Position numbers and translations under genes: made by a program
Shown here: positions 30,189 through 39,078 of the stretch, piece after piece
How positions within the stretch are numbered: the first letter of the stretch is position 1
Layout of the letters: each line of letters starts with the position of its first letter
The notes under the pieces: model-generated
What the model saw: only the letters and a program-made list of their open reading frames with translations
Told to the model about the DNA's origin: nothing
The model's database searches: none
Source of the DNA: an uncultured Paracoccaceae bacterium
GTDB taxonomy: Bacteria > Pseudomonadota > Alphaproteobacteria > Rhodobacterales > Rhodobacteraceae
DNA: 64,000 nt
NCBI GenBank assembly: GCA_947503175.1
Contig: CANNCO010000003.1
Location: 627,501 to 691,500, forward strand
Direction of reading: 5' to 3'

Positions 30189-31042
30189 TTGTGCTCCTCT
30201 TCGAAGCTTTGAAACCGCATGGCGATGGCGGTCAGAACCAGTGTGATCAGGATCAGCACGGTTGAGGCCGCGTTGATCTCGGGAGTGACCGAGAACCGCA
30301 CCATGGAATAGACCTTGACCGGGAAGGTCACTGTATCGGGGCCGGAGGTGAAGAAGGTGATCACGAAGTCATCCAAGGACAGCGTGAACGCCAACAGCCC
30401 GCCCGCGATCAGACCCGGCTTCATATGCGGCAACAGGATATCGCGGAACACCTGAAACTCGCTCGCGCCCAGGTCCTTCGCCGCCTCCTCCATCTCGCGG
30501 TTGAAATTGTTCAGCCGCGTCCGGATCACCATCGCGGCGAACGGGAAAGAGAAGGTGATATGGGCGATAATGATATTCGTCAGGTTGAAGGGCCACAGGG
30601 TCCCGGGCGACACGTAAAGCCCCATGGACGAGAAAAACACGGCAATCGCCACACCCATGCAGATCTCGGGGATCACGATGGGCAGGGCCACCAGCCCCTC
30701 ATAGCCGGGTTTCAGCGGAAACCGGAACCGCCACAGCACGATGGCCGTAATGGCCCCCAAAATCACCGCAAAGATGGTCGAGATCACTGCGATGGCCAGC
30801 GAGTTCACAAACGCCTCGATCAACGACGCGTTGTTCGCCGCCTTCACATAGTAATCCGTCGTGAACCCGCGCCAGATCACGTTGCCGCCCCTGCGCGAGT
30901 CGTTGAAGGAAAAGATGATCAGAACGACGATCGGCGCATAAAGAAAGATCGTCGCCAGCACGAACACCGTCTGCATCGACAGCTTGTGGGCATACTCGAA
31001 CGGCCCCCGTTTGTTGCGTCGCGCCTTAGCCACGTCGTTCAC
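30185..31042 (-). CDS. ABC transporter permease, PotC/PotI type
   Basis: A 285-residue inner-membrane protein with about six helices and the EAA-type loop EEAAKDLGASEFQVFRDILL that contacts the ATPase. The N-terminal helix is VFVLATIFLYAPIVVLIIFS. It overlaps the upstream permease by 17 bases and the downstream ATPase by four, so translation is coupled. With its partner it forms the channel of a polyamine-type importer. Confidence 0.9.
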   Translation of the reverse strand: MNDVAKARRNKRGPFEYAHKLSMQTVFVLATIFLYAPIVVLIIFSFNDSRRGGNVIWRGFTTDYYVKAANNASLIEAFVNSLAIAVISTIFAVILGAITAIVLWRFRFPLKPGYEGLVALPIVIPEICMGVAIAVFFSSMGLYVSPGTLWPFNLTNIIIAHITFSFPFAAMVIRTRLNNFNREMEEAAKDLGASEFQVFRDILLPHMKPGLIAGGLLAFTLSLDDFVITFFTSGPDTVTFPVKVYSMVRFSVTPEINAASTVLILITLVLTAIAMRFQSFEEEHK

Positions 31043-31952
31043 TCCGCTTCTGTTTGCGCATCGCCGCGAAGGCCTGGATCGCCAGAATGATAAAGGTCAC
31101 GTAAAGCAGGAACAGCGACATCGCCGCCCCGAAGGGCCAGTCATTGGCCCCCTTGAACTGTCGCTCGATGACATTGGCGATCATATCCACCTGTCCCCGA
31201 CCCAGAAGGGCGGGCGTCAGGAACGAGCCCAGCATCGGGATGAAGGTGATGATCGCGGCGGTGATCACACCGGCCATGGTCAAAGGCAACAGAACCGACC
31301 GGAACGTCCGCCACTGGCTCGCCCCCAGATCAAGGCTTGCTTCCAGATAAGACCTGTCCAGCCGTTCCAGCGCCGCATAGATCGGCAGGATCGTGAACGG
31401 CAGATGCACATAGACCAGCCCGATGATCACCCCGCTCCAGCGCCCCAGAAATACGATCGGTTCGAACTCTTCCCCGATCAGGTCATAGGCCCCCAGCCCT
31501 ATCAGGGTCAGAAAACCGTCCGCCTTGGTCCACAACCATTCCAGCCCCTCGTTTACCCGCCCCCGGGTGCCAAGAATGTTCAAAAGCGCATAGGTCCGGA
31601 TCAGAAGGTTCGTCCAGAACGGCAGGATCACGATCAGCAACAGCCATGGCTTCCACTTCGCCGGTGCCGTCGCGATGACCAGCGCCACGGGATAGCCCAC
31701 GACCAGACAGACCGCCGTGGAGATCGACGCAAGCCAGATCGACCGCCAGAACAGGGTCTGGATCTCCGGCTCAAGTAACCGGCCGTAATTCTCGAATGTC
31801 CATGTCAGCTCGACCTCGGTGAGAGAGATCGTCTCGCTGAACGAATAGACAAAGATGATGCCAAGGGGCGCGATGAAAAACAGAAACAGCCAGCCGGCGC
31901 TGGGTGTGAAAAACGCCAGAAAGACGCTCAGGTTCTTGCGGAAACTTTCCAT
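31026..31952 (-). CDS. ABC transporter permease, PotB/PotH type
   Basis: A 308-residue inner-membrane protein with about six helices. LERLDRSYLEASLDLGASQW is the EAA loop, and the first helix is GWLFLFFIAPLGIIFVYSFS. It is the second gene of the operon, after the binding-protein gene and an intergenic hairpin, and overlaps the next permease by 17 bases. Confidence 0.9.
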   Translation of the reverse strand: MESFRKNLSVFLAFFTPSAGWLFLFFIAPLGIIFVYSFSETISLTEVELTWTFENYGRLLEPEIQTLFWRSIWLASISTAVCLVVGYPVALVIATAPAKWKPWLLLIVILPFWTNLLIRTYALLNILGTRGRVNEGLEWLWTKADGFLTLIGLGAYDLIGEEFEPIVFLGRWSGVIIGLVYVHLPFTILPIYAALERLDRSYLEASLDLGASQWRTFRSVLLPLTMAGVITAAIITFIPMLGSFLTPALLGRGQVDMIANVIERQFKGANDWPFGAAMSLFLLYVTFIILAIQAFAAMRKQKRSERRG

Positions 31953-31966
31953 GCCCCCTACGAAAT

Positions 31967-31994
31967 GGGCCGGTCCGAGATGTCAGACCGGCCC
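31967..31994 (-). terminator. Strong hairpin between binding-protein and permease genes
   Basis: GGGCCGGTC and GACCGGCCC pair across a 10-base loop, extended by AAAT/ATTT with one bulged base. It lies 9 bases after the binding-protein stop and 15 before the permease start. There is little T-run, so it more likely protects or attenuates than fully terminates, giving more binding protein than permease. Confidence 0.7.
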
Positions 31995-32003
31995 GATTTC
32001 ATG

Positions 32004-33074
32004 TCACCCTGCCGCCCGGACACGGGTCCAGGCCGCATCGATCTTGGACAGCACCTCCTGCCCCGGAAAGATCGAGACTTCGGATTTCGCAATCGCATCG
32101 GGCGGCGGGAAGATCGCGGGGTTCTGGGTGTAATCGTCGCTCAAAAGCGCCTTGGCCGCCATATTTGGCGTCGCGTAATAGATGAAGTCGGCAATCTCCG
32201 CCCCCACCTCTGCGTCAAGGATAAAGTTGATCAGCTCATGCGCGCCTTCGGGGTTCGGGGCCCCCACGGGGATACACAGATCGTCCTCCCACAACAGGCC
32301 GCCCTCGGCGGGTACGACGTAACCGATGTCATCGTCCTCATCCATCGCCTGAAGGATGTCGCCGTTCCACTCCTGCGCAAGGTCCACTTCGCCCGCAAGC
32401 AACAGGTCCTGCCCGTTATCCGGCGCAAAGGACGTGATCTTGGATTTCTGCGCGATGATCATCTCTTCGGCGGCGGCGATGTTTTCGTCGCTCCAGTCGT
32501 TCAGCGACTTGCCCATCAGCTTGAACGCCATTTGCATCACCGTCGTGGGCTCGGCCAGAAGCGCGATCTTGTTGGCGTACTCGTCCGACGTGTAAAGATG
32601 CGACCAGCTGTCCGGCACACCGCTCACTTCCGACGTGCGATAACCGATCCCGATCGTGCCCCACATATACGGCATCGAATAGCGGCGGCCCGGATCATGG
32701 GCCGGATCAGCAAAGGCCGGGTCGATATTCGCCATGTTGGGAATGCGCGAATGATCCAGCTCCTGGAGCAGTTCGGCCACGATGAACCGCTCGACAAAGT
32801 CGTTCGTCGGAACGATCAGATCGTAACCCGGGTTCCCATTGCGGAACTTGGCGAACAGTTCTTCGTTATCGGCGAACAGGTCGTACTGAACGTTGATCCC
32901 GGTCGCGGCGGTGAACTCCGACAGGGTGTTCTCGCCGATGTAAGTGTCCCAGTTATAGAAGTTGACGGTACCACCCTGCGCCGCCGCGAACTTCGGCAGC
33001 GAAAAGCTCAGGCCGACCGCACCCATCCCCTGCAGGACAGACCGGCGACCCGGCGAAAATCTTTTTCTTTGCAT
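32004..33074 (-). CDS. Polyamine-type ABC transporter substrate-binding protein
   Basis: A 356-residue periplasmic protein of the PotD/PotF group. A twin-arginine signal is visible (SPGRRSVLQGMGAVGLSFSL, then AAAQ). The mature protein begins GTVNFYNWDTYIGENTLSEF, the typical PotD/PotF opening, and contains ELLQELDHSRIPNMANIDPA. It binds putrescine, spermidine or a related cation, although the exact ligand needs testing. It is first in the operon and divergent from the GntR gene with a 176-base shared promoter region. Confidence 0.92.
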   Translation of the reverse strand: MQRKRFSPGRRSVLQGMGAVGLSFSLPKFAAAQGGTVNFYNWDTYIGENTLSEFTAATGINVQYDLFADNEELFAKFRNGNPGYDLIVPTNDFVERFIVAELLQELDHSRIPNMANIDPAFADPAHDPGRRYSMPYMWGTIGIGYRTSEVSGVPDSWSHLYTSDEYANKIALLAEPTTVMQMAFKLMGKSLNDWSDENIAAAEEMIIAQKSKITSFAPDNGQDLLLAGEVDLAQEWNGDILQAMDEDDDIGYVVPAEGGLLWEDDLCIPVGAPNPEGAHELINFILDAEVGAEIADFIYYATPNMAAKALLSDDYTQNPAIFPPPDAIAKSEVSIFPGQEVLSKIDAAWTRVRAAG

Positions 33075-33119
33075 TTCTAGCTCCCATGCTTGACCCGTCT
33101 TTGTCGCGGGTACATTGTC

Positions 33120-33131
33120 GTGTTATAACAC
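33120..33131. promoter_or_regulatory. Perfect palindrome GTGTTATAACAC, likely GntR operator
   Basis: A 12-base perfect palindrome lies in the 176-base gap between the binding-protein gene and the gntR gene, 46 bases before the former. FadR-type GntR proteins bind short palindromes of this size. No other gene or strong motif was seen in this gap. Confidence 0.5.
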
Positions 33132-33250
33132 CTGTCCAGCGCCCGATAAAGCGTATCAATCGGAAACGATCCAACCCGATGCTCGGGACGGACTCAAGCA
33201 TTAACTTCTGAACGATTTTTGGGCGTTTATGAAAAAGGACCCACAGGCCA

Positions 33251-33964
33251 ATGGCGCAGCAACATGACGTTGGATCAGACCGATATCGGCCCAGCACATT
33301 GGCCGATTCGCTGAATGCACGGCTCAAGGTCGACCTCAGCGATGGCGACTTCGCACCCGGAGAGGCAATCTCGATCCGCCGCATCGCCGAACGCGAGGGC
33401 GTCAGTGTCATTCCCGCCCGCGATGCGCTCCGTGGCCTCGTCGGTGCCGGCGCGCTTCAGTTCCGCGACAGCCGCACCATCGTTGTCCCGCCGCTCAGCA
33501 CAGACACCCTGTCCGAACTCAGCTATGCCCGCATCGCGATCGAGGGCGAACTGGCCGAACGCGCGGCCCGTGACGCAAACACGGACGATCTGATCGAACA
33601 GCTTGCCACCATCGATGCCGATGTCACGGACGCCGTCCTGACCCGCGACACGGCCCGCTACATGCGTACAAACCGCGCCTTTCACTTCGCGATCTACCGC
33701 GCCGCAAGCGCGCCGGTCCTTTTGGAACTGGCCGAGATGCTGTGGCTGCGCTTCGGCCCCGGAATGCGCATTGTCTGCGACAGTTTCGATGGCCAGCTGC
33801 CGGGCCAGGACCACCACCAGAATGCGATCCACGCGCTTCAGGCGGGCGACGCCGCCGCCTTCCGCATCGCGATCGCCAACGACATCGGGCAGGGCATGGA
33901 CCGCATCCTTGCCCACGCCGCCACCCTTCCCATCAACGACGAACCGCAAAGGGACGCTCCATGA
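33251..33964 (+). CDS. GntR-family transcriptional regulator (FadR/FCD subfamily)
   Basis: A 237-residue regulator. The N-terminal winged helix is GEAISIRRIAEREGVSVIPA followed by RDALRGLVGAGALQF, and the C-terminal helical FCD domain includes RTNRAFHFAIYRAASAPVLL and DHHQNAIHALQAGDAAA, whose His residues bind a metal and ligand. It ends in an ATGA overlap with the aminotransferase and is divergent from the ABC operon, so it probably controls both and senses a polyamine or its product. Confidence 0.9.
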   Translation: MAQQHDVGSDRYRPSTLADSLNARLKVDLSDGDFAPGEAISIRRIAEREGVSVIPARDALRGLVGAGALQFRDSRTIVVPPLSTDTLSELSYARIAIEGELAERAARDANTDDLIEQLATIDADVTDAVLTRDTARYMRTNRAFHFAIYRAASAPVLLELAEMLWLRFGPGMRIVCDSFDGQLPGQDHHQNAIHALQAGDAAAFRIAIANDIGQGMDRILAHAATLPINDEPQRDAP

Positions 33965-35361
33965 ACATCCGCCTCAACCACCTGCCGACAGCCGAGCTTC
34001 AGCGTCTCGACGCGGCCTATCACATGCATCCCTTCACGGATGGGGATGCGCTCGCCGAACGCGGCGCCCGGATCATCACCGGCGCCCAGGGCGCAATGCT
34101 CACCGATTCCGAAGGCGTACAGATGCTCGACGGTATGGCGGGTCTCTGGTGCTGCAATATCGGCCATGGCCGCCACGAGGTTGCCGATGCGGCCCATGCC
34201 CAGATGCTGCAGCTCAGCTACTACAACACCTTCTTCATGACCTCGCACCCGCCGGTGATCGAACTGTCCGAACGGCTTGCCGAACTCGCCCCCGGCCCCC
34301 TGAACCACACCTTCTATGCCTCGGGCGGGTCCGAGGCGAATGACACCAACATCCGCCTTGTCCGCCATTACTGGGCCGCCAAGGGCAAGCCCGAGAAAAA
34401 GATCATCATCGCCCGCAAGAACGGCTATCACGGGTCGACAATCGGTGCGGCAAGCCTTGGCGGAATGCAGGCCATGCATGCCCAGGGCGGCCTCCCGATC
34501 CCCGATATCGTCCATATCGATCAGCCCGACTGGTGGAGCGAAGGGGGCGACATGGACCCCGCCGAATTCGGCCTCGCCCGCGCCCGCCAGCTTGCCGAAA
34601 AGATCGCCGAACTGGGCGAGGACAAGGTCGCGGCCTTCATCGCCGAACCGGTTCAGGGCGCCGGCGGCGTGATCGTTCCGCCGGACACCTACTGGCCGGA
34701 ACTGCAGGCGATCTGCGACGCCCACGATATCCTCCTGATCGCCGACGAGGTCATCACAGGCTTCGGGCGGACCGGCAACATGTTCGGCTCGGAAACCTAC
34801 GACATCCGCCCCGACATCATGACCATCGCCAAGGGACTCAGCTCCGGCTACGCGCCCATTGGCGGCTCGATCCTGTCCGATGACGTGGCCGAGGTGATCA
34901 ATTCCGCCGGCGACTTCAACCACGGCTACACCTATTCCGGCCACCCGATGACCTGCGCCGTCGCTCTGGAAAACCTGCGGATCCTGACCGAAGAAAAGAT
35001 GGTCGAAAACGTCCGCGACAACACGGGCCCCTACCTTGCCGAGAAATGGGCAACGCTCGCCGATCACCCGATGGTGGGCGAAGCAAAAATCAAGGGCTTC
35101 ATGGCCAGCGTCGCGCTGACACCTGATAAGGCTGCGCGCGCTCCGTTTGCATCTCCGAAAGGAACCGTGGGCCTGCGCTGCCGCGACCGCTGTTTCGCGG
35201 GCAATCTCGTCATGCGTCACGTGGGCGACCGGATGATCATCTCGCCGCCACTGATCCTGACCCATGCCGAGATTGACATGCTGATCGAACGGGCCTGGCG
35301 CGCGATCGATGAAACCTATGAGGGTCTGAAGCGCGACGGTATGTTCACCGCCGCAGCTTAA
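33961..35361 (+). CDS. Class III PLP-dependent aminotransferase, putrescine-pyruvate type
   Basis: A 466-residue omega-aminotransferase. The PLP lysine is in IMTIAKGLSSGYAPIGGSIL, the Asp contact is in LLIADEVITGFGRTGNMFGS, and HTFYASGGSEANDTNIRLV is the phosphate-binding region. The closest look is SpuC-type putrescine-pyruvate or taurine-pyruvate enzymes; the neighbouring polyamine-type transporter favours putrescine or cadaverine. ATG 33961 overlaps the gntR stop (ATGA), so the track start at 33742 is not used. It probably makes 4-aminobutanal for further breakdown. Confidence 0.88.
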   Translation: MNIRLNHLPTAELQRLDAAYHMHPFTDGDALAERGARIITGAQGAMLTDSEGVQMLDGMAGLWCCNIGHGRHEVADAAHAQMLQLSYYNTFFMTSHPPVIELSERLAELAPGPLNHTFYASGGSEANDTNIRLVRHYWAAKGKPEKKIIIARKNGYHGSTIGAASLGGMQAMHAQGGLPIPDIVHIDQPDWWSEGGDMDPAEFGLARARQLAEKIAELGEDKVAAFIAEPVQGAGGVIVPPDTYWPELQAICDAHDILLIADEVITGFGRTGNMFGSETYDIRPDIMTIAKGLSSGYAPIGGSILSDDVAEVINSAGDFNHGYTYSGHPMTCAVALENLRILTEEKMVENVRDNTGPYLAEKWATLADHPMVGEAKIKGFMASVALTPDKAARAPFASPKGTVGLRCRDRCFAGNLVMRHVGDRMIISPPLILTHAEIDMLIERAWRAIDETYEGLKRDGMFTAAA

Positions 35362-35382
35362 GCGAACCGGGTTCGGGCGGCG

Positions 35383-36591
35383 CTACGCCGCCCGCTTGAA
35401 CTTGCCACGCGACGGCCTGCGCCGACGACGCTGTGCGCTGGGCTTGCGCGCATCGCGTTCCGCTTCCCAGGCGGTACCACTGGCCACCGGTACAGTCGTC
35501 CCCAGATTTTTCTGGATCGCCCGCCATTCGCCGCTCTCGTCCTTCGAACAGAATGCCACGGCACGACCGGACGCACCGGCGCGTGCCGTCCGTCCGATCC
35601 GGTGCACATAGTTCTCGGGCACATTCGGCAGATCGTAGTTATAGACGTATTTCACATCCGGAATGTCGATCCCGCGCGCCGCCACATCGGTGGCCACCAG
35701 AACCGTCACCTCGCCCGACTTGAACTGCCGGATCGCCCGGTCGCGCTGACCCTGGCTCTTGTTGCCATGGATCGAATCCGCATCGAACCCGGCCCCCCGC
35801 AGCTTCTTCATCAGCCGCTCCGACCCGTGCTTCGTGCGCGCGAAAACCAGCGCCCGTTCGCCCATGTGATCGGCCAGAAGCTCGGTCAGAAGGCTCGTCT
35901 TCTCTTCCTGCACCACGTAATGCACCGATTGCGCGATCTTGTCGGCGGCCACACCGGGCCGCGCCACTTCGACCCGCACCGGATCGGTCAGGTATTCGCG
36001 CGACAGATCCGCCATCAGCTTCGGCATCGTGGCCGAAAACATCATCGTCTGACGGCTCTTCGACAGAAGCGGCGCGATCTTCCGCAGCGCATGGATGAAC
36101 CCCATGTCCAGCATCTGATCGGCCTCATCCAGCACCAGAAACCGTGTCTGATCCAGCCGAACCGCCTTGCGATCCAACAGGTCGATCAGCCGCCCGGGCG
36201 TCGCGATCACCAGATCGGCGCCCTTGCGCAGGCTGTCAATCTGCCGGTTGATCGACGCACCGCCCGTGACAATCGCCACCTTCAGATGCGAGCCGCGCGT
36301 ATAGGCGGCAAGGTTATCGGCGATCTGTTTCGCCAGCTCCCGTGTCGGCGCCAGCACGAGACCGAACACCTCTTTCGGCCCGGGTGCGACCCCCGCCGTC
36401 GTCAGCGCGTGGATCAGGGGCAGGCCGAACGCGGCTGTCTTGCCCGTCCCGGTCTGCGCCAGACCCATCACATCCCGCCCGTTCATCGCATGCGGGATCG
36501 CCTGCCGCTGAATCGGCGTCGGATCGGTAATGCCCTGTTCTTTCAGGCGGGCCACCAGTTTGGGCGAAAAGCCCAGCATATCGAAATCCAT
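35383..36591 (-). CDS. DEAD-box ATP-dependent RNA helicase (RhlE type)
   Basis: A 402-residue helicase. The Q motif is GFSPKLVARLKEQGITDPTP, motif I is AQTGTGKTAAFGLPLI, motif II is LVLDEADQMLDMG, motif III is SATMP, and motif VI is HRIGRTARAGASG. A basic tail RKPSAQRRRRRPSRGKFKRA would bind RNA. I chose ATG 36591 (MDFDMLGFSPKLV) with AAAGGA eight bases upstream. A hairpin lies right before this site, so translation may be controlled by RNA structure. It unwinds rRNA or mRNA, typically in ribosome assembly or cold growth. Confidence 0.93.
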   Translation of the reverse strand: MDFDMLGFSPKLVARLKEQGITDPTPIQRQAIPHAMNGRDVMGLAQTGTGKTAAFGLPLIHALTTAGVAPGPKEVFGLVLAPTRELAKQIADNLAAYTRGSHLKVAIVTGGASINRQIDSLRKGADLVIATPGRLIDLLDRKAVRLDQTRFLVLDEADQMLDMGFIHALRKIAPLLSKSRQTMMFSATMPKLMADLSREYLTDPVRVEVARPGVAADKIAQSVHYVVQEEKTSLLTELLADHMGERALVFARTKHGSERLMKKLRGAGFDADSIHGNKSQGQRDRAIRQFKSGEVTVLVATDVAARGIDIPDVKYVYNYDLPNVPENYVHRIGRTARAGASGRAVAFCSKDESGEWRAIQKNLGTTVPVASGTAWEAERDARKPSAQRRRRRPSRGKFKRAA

Positions 36592-36609
36592 TCGAATCGT
36601 CCTTTCGGC

Positions 36610-36628
36610 GCGGGGATCGAAACCCCGC
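36610..36628 (-). promoter_or_regulatory. Leader hairpin directly upstream of the RNA helicase ribosome site
   Basis: GCGGGG-ATCGAAA-CCCCGC lies just before the AAAGGA site of the helicase mRNA and after a run of nine Ts (minus strand). The Ts precede the stem, so it is not a terminator in this direction. The remaining bases up to 36870 show nothing I can identify. Confidence 0.4.
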
Positions 36629-36870
36629 AAAAAAAAATCAACCCGGGCCGCCAAAGGGCTGCCCGGAAGCTTCGGGTGCGCATCAAAGGCGAAAAACCGC
36701 CCGGCGCAGACCCCCTCGCGTGATGTAGGAAATCAGTTCAACGCTCGCCTGTGGCCCGTCTTGGGGCCGTCTGCTCACGCGGCAGAACGTCAACGTTGTG
36801 CCGCATATCGGTGGTTTCGGCTGATAAGTCAATGGTATGGAGATGGTGCCGACGGTGTAACGCCGGACAT

Positions 36871-36966
36871 GTGGCGTCTGTGCGGGACGGGGACGTGGCT
36901 GATGGCGTGGACGTCATCCATACGGATGTCTGGGTGTCCATGGGCGAGGCCCCGAAAACTGCGAAA
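36871..36966 (+). pseudogene. Degenerate ornithine carbamoyltransferase fragment
   Basis: In the frame starting at 36871 the translation VASVRDGDVADGVDVIHTDV followed by WVSMGEAPKTAK resembles the carbamoyltransferase segment that reads in the family as AxGADxxYTDVWVSMGE. Neither side continues as a carbamoyltransferase. The fragment is about 32 codons long and lies in the roughly 550-base gene-free stretch between the helicase and the V-ATPase operon. It is probably a scrap left by a rearrangement or by arrival of the operon. The rest of that stretch (36967-37145) holds only the operon leader. Confidence 0.5.
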
Positions 36967-37145
36967 AGCGCATCACGCTGCTCACACCCTGCTAGGTTAA
37001 CAGGGCCTCGATGGGTGCAAGCGGCAATCGGCGGGCTTGCGCACCTTGAGGGGATCGTTGCAGGCACCCATGGCACGACGGTTTCACCTTCAATCGGTAG
37101 AATAGCCTGTCATGATGGGTGACACACAGCACAGGAGCCTCAAAG

Positions 37146-38507
37146 ATGATCCGTGATCTGGTCAGATTTTCCCGCGTTTTAGAGATCGTGGGGGATACGA
37201 TCAAAATCTCCGTGCCCGCAGATCAGAGCGATGCGACCATGGTACGTTTTGGCGATCTGGCGCTGATCGAAGGCGATGAGGGTGAAAGATCGCTCGCCCA
37301 GGTCATCAACATCGAACGCAGTGAGGTTACGTTACAGGTCTTTTCCGGAACCAAGGGTGTTTCGACCAGAGCAACTGCCACGTTTCTCGGGCATCCCATG
37401 CAAACCCCCTACTCCGAGAATATTCTCGGCAGGGTCTTCGACGGAGCAGGAGAGCCCATTGACGGCGGTCCCGACCTGTCGTCGGAGCCGCGTTTTGATA
37501 TCGGCGGCCCCTCGGTCAACCCGGCTGAACGTTCGGTGCCCAGAAAGATGATCCGCACCGATGTGCCGATGATCGACATCTTCAACACGCTTGTCGAAAG
37601 CCAGAAGATCCCGATCTTCTCGGTCTCGGGAGAGCCGTTCAACCCGTTCCTTGCCCGCATCGGCATTCAGGCAGATGCCGATGTGGTCGTCTTTGGCGGG
37701 CTGGGCCTGATCTTCGATGACTATTACACTTTCCGTCAGGCGTTCGAAGATGCAGGTGTGTTTTCGCGCACGGTGATGTTTGTGAACCAGGCCTCGGACC
37801 CGCTGGTCGAGCGGCTCTTGGTGCCGGACATGGCACTGGCGGTGGCCGAGAAATTCGCGGTGGAAGAAGGCAAGCGGGTCCTGGTTCTGCTGACGGACAT
37901 GACGGCCTATGCCGACGCCATGAAAGAGGTCGGAATCAGTCAGGAACGGGTGCCGTCCAACCGGGGCTACATGGGGGATCTCTATTCCCAACTCGCGCGC
38001 CGTTACGAAAAAGCCTGCGACTATGCCAAAGGTGGATCGGTCACGATTCTGACCGCCACGACGATGCCGGGCGGCGACGTCACCCACCCGGTTCCGGACA
38101 ACACGGGCTACATCACCGAAGGCCAGTTCTATCTGCATTCCGGCGTCATCGACCCGTTTGGCTCTCTGTCACGTCTCAAACAGAACGTGATCGGCAAGGT
38201 CACGCGCGAAGATCACGGCCAGATCATGAACACCATGATCCGCTTCTATTCCGAGGCGCGGGATGCGGCCCAGAAGCAGGCCATGGCGTTCGAGCTGTCA
38301 GACTACGATCACAAGGTTCTGAAGTTCGGCGAGTTGTTCCGGGCGCGGTTCATGGACATCAATGTATCGATCCCGCTGGAAGAGGCGCTTGACCTGTGCT
38401 GGCAGACTCTGGCCGAGTGTTTCCAGCCTGCAGAGCTTCTGATGAAGCAGGGGCTCGTCGACAAGTATTACCCGAAGGATGATGATGGCGCGGTTGCAGC
38501 TGAATAA
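37146..38507 (+). CDS. ntpB: V/A-type ATPase subunit B
   Basis: A 453-residue non-catalytic nucleotide-binding subunit of the V1/A1 head. The family opening is RVLEIVGDTIKISVPADQSD, and IPIFSVSGEPFNPFLARIGI replaces the Walker A of catalytic subunits; the conserved PDNTGYITEGQFYLH follows. ATG 37146 has AGGAGCCTCAAAG before it; the track start at 37119 has none. It is the first gene of the operon, and its end overlaps the start of subunit D by 29 bases. It alternates with subunit A in the hexamer. Confidence 0.95.
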   Translation: MIRDLVRFSRVLEIVGDTIKISVPADQSDATMVRFGDLALIEGDEGERSLAQVINIERSEVTLQVFSGTKGVSTRATATFLGHPMQTPYSENILGRVFDGAGEPIDGGPDLSSEPRFDIGGPSVNPAERSVPRKMIRTDVPMIDIFNTLVESQKIPIFSVSGEPFNPFLARIGIQADADVVVFGGLGLIFDDYYTFRQAFEDAGVFSRTVMFVNQASDPLVERLLVPDMALAVAEKFAVEEGKRVLVLLTDMTAYADAMKEVGISQERVPSNRGYMGDLYSQLARRYEKACDYAKGGSVTILTATTMPGGDVTHPVPDNTGYITEGQFYLHSGVIDPFGSLSRLKQNVIGKVTREDHGQIMNTMIRFYSEARDAAQKQAMAFELSDYDHKVLKFGELFRARFMDINVSIPLEEALDLCWQTLAECFQPAELLMKQGLVDKYYPKDDDGAVAAE

Positions 38508-39078
38508 ATCATCGCTGGCCAGGCAGCAGACGCAGCTGAAGTCATATCAGCGGTTTCTGCCGTCGTTGGACCTCAAGCGACAGCAGTTGATGGGCGAACG
38601 CGCCAAGGCGGTGGAAGAGGTCGCAACGTTGGAGGCCCGGGTCCACAGCCTTGCCGGACAGGTCGGCGATCAGCTTCCAATGCTGGCGAACGAGGACATA
38701 AGCCTGGACGGTTTGGTTCGGCTGATGGACTACGAACTGACCGAAGAGAATGTTGTCGGAACCAGGCTGCCAAAGCTCGATCGGGTTGAGGTGAAAGTGG
38801 CCGACTATTCACCCATGGCCAAACCGCACTGGGTCGACGACGTCGCACGCTTGTTGCACGACATGATTGAGGCGCGGCTTCGGGTGCAGACTGCCAAGGC
38901 GCGGTTGAAGCTCTTGGACAAGGCGGTGAAGACCATCACCCAAAGGGTCAACCTGTTCGACAAGGTTCTCATCCCCGGCGCGCGCGCGAACATCAAGAAG
39001 ATCGGCATCTACCTCAACGACGAGGAAATGGCATCGGTGGTGCGGTCAAAAATCTCGAAACGCAAGAGAGCAACATGA
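38479..39078 (+). CDS. ntpD: V/A-type ATPase subunit D
   Basis: A 199-residue coiled-coil central-stalk subunit. It has the N-terminal LNKSSLARQQTQLKSYQRFL and the C-terminal TQRVNLFDKVLIPGARANIK, both typical of the rotor shaft. The first of three tandem ATG codons is at 38479; the overlap with subunit B is 29 bases, and the stop overlaps the subunit I start by four bases. No subunit F, its usual partner, is found in the operon. Confidence 0.93.
   Translation: MMMARLQLNKSSLARQQTQLKSYQRFLPSLDLKRQQLMGERAKAVEEVATLEARVHSLAGQVGDQLPMLANEDISLDGLVRLMDYELTEENVVGTRLPKLDRVEVKVADYSPMAKPHWVDDVARLLHDMIEARLRVQTAKARLKLLDKAVKTITQRVNLFDKVLIPGARANIKKIGIYLNDEEMASVVRSKISKRKRAT

Noticed and set aside
36751-37122. 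123-codon plus ORF upstream of the V-ATPase operon
   Set aside because: Only about 32 codons resemble a known protein (a carbamoyltransferase scrap). The ends are arbitrary, and it overlaps the operon leader, so it is not a gene.
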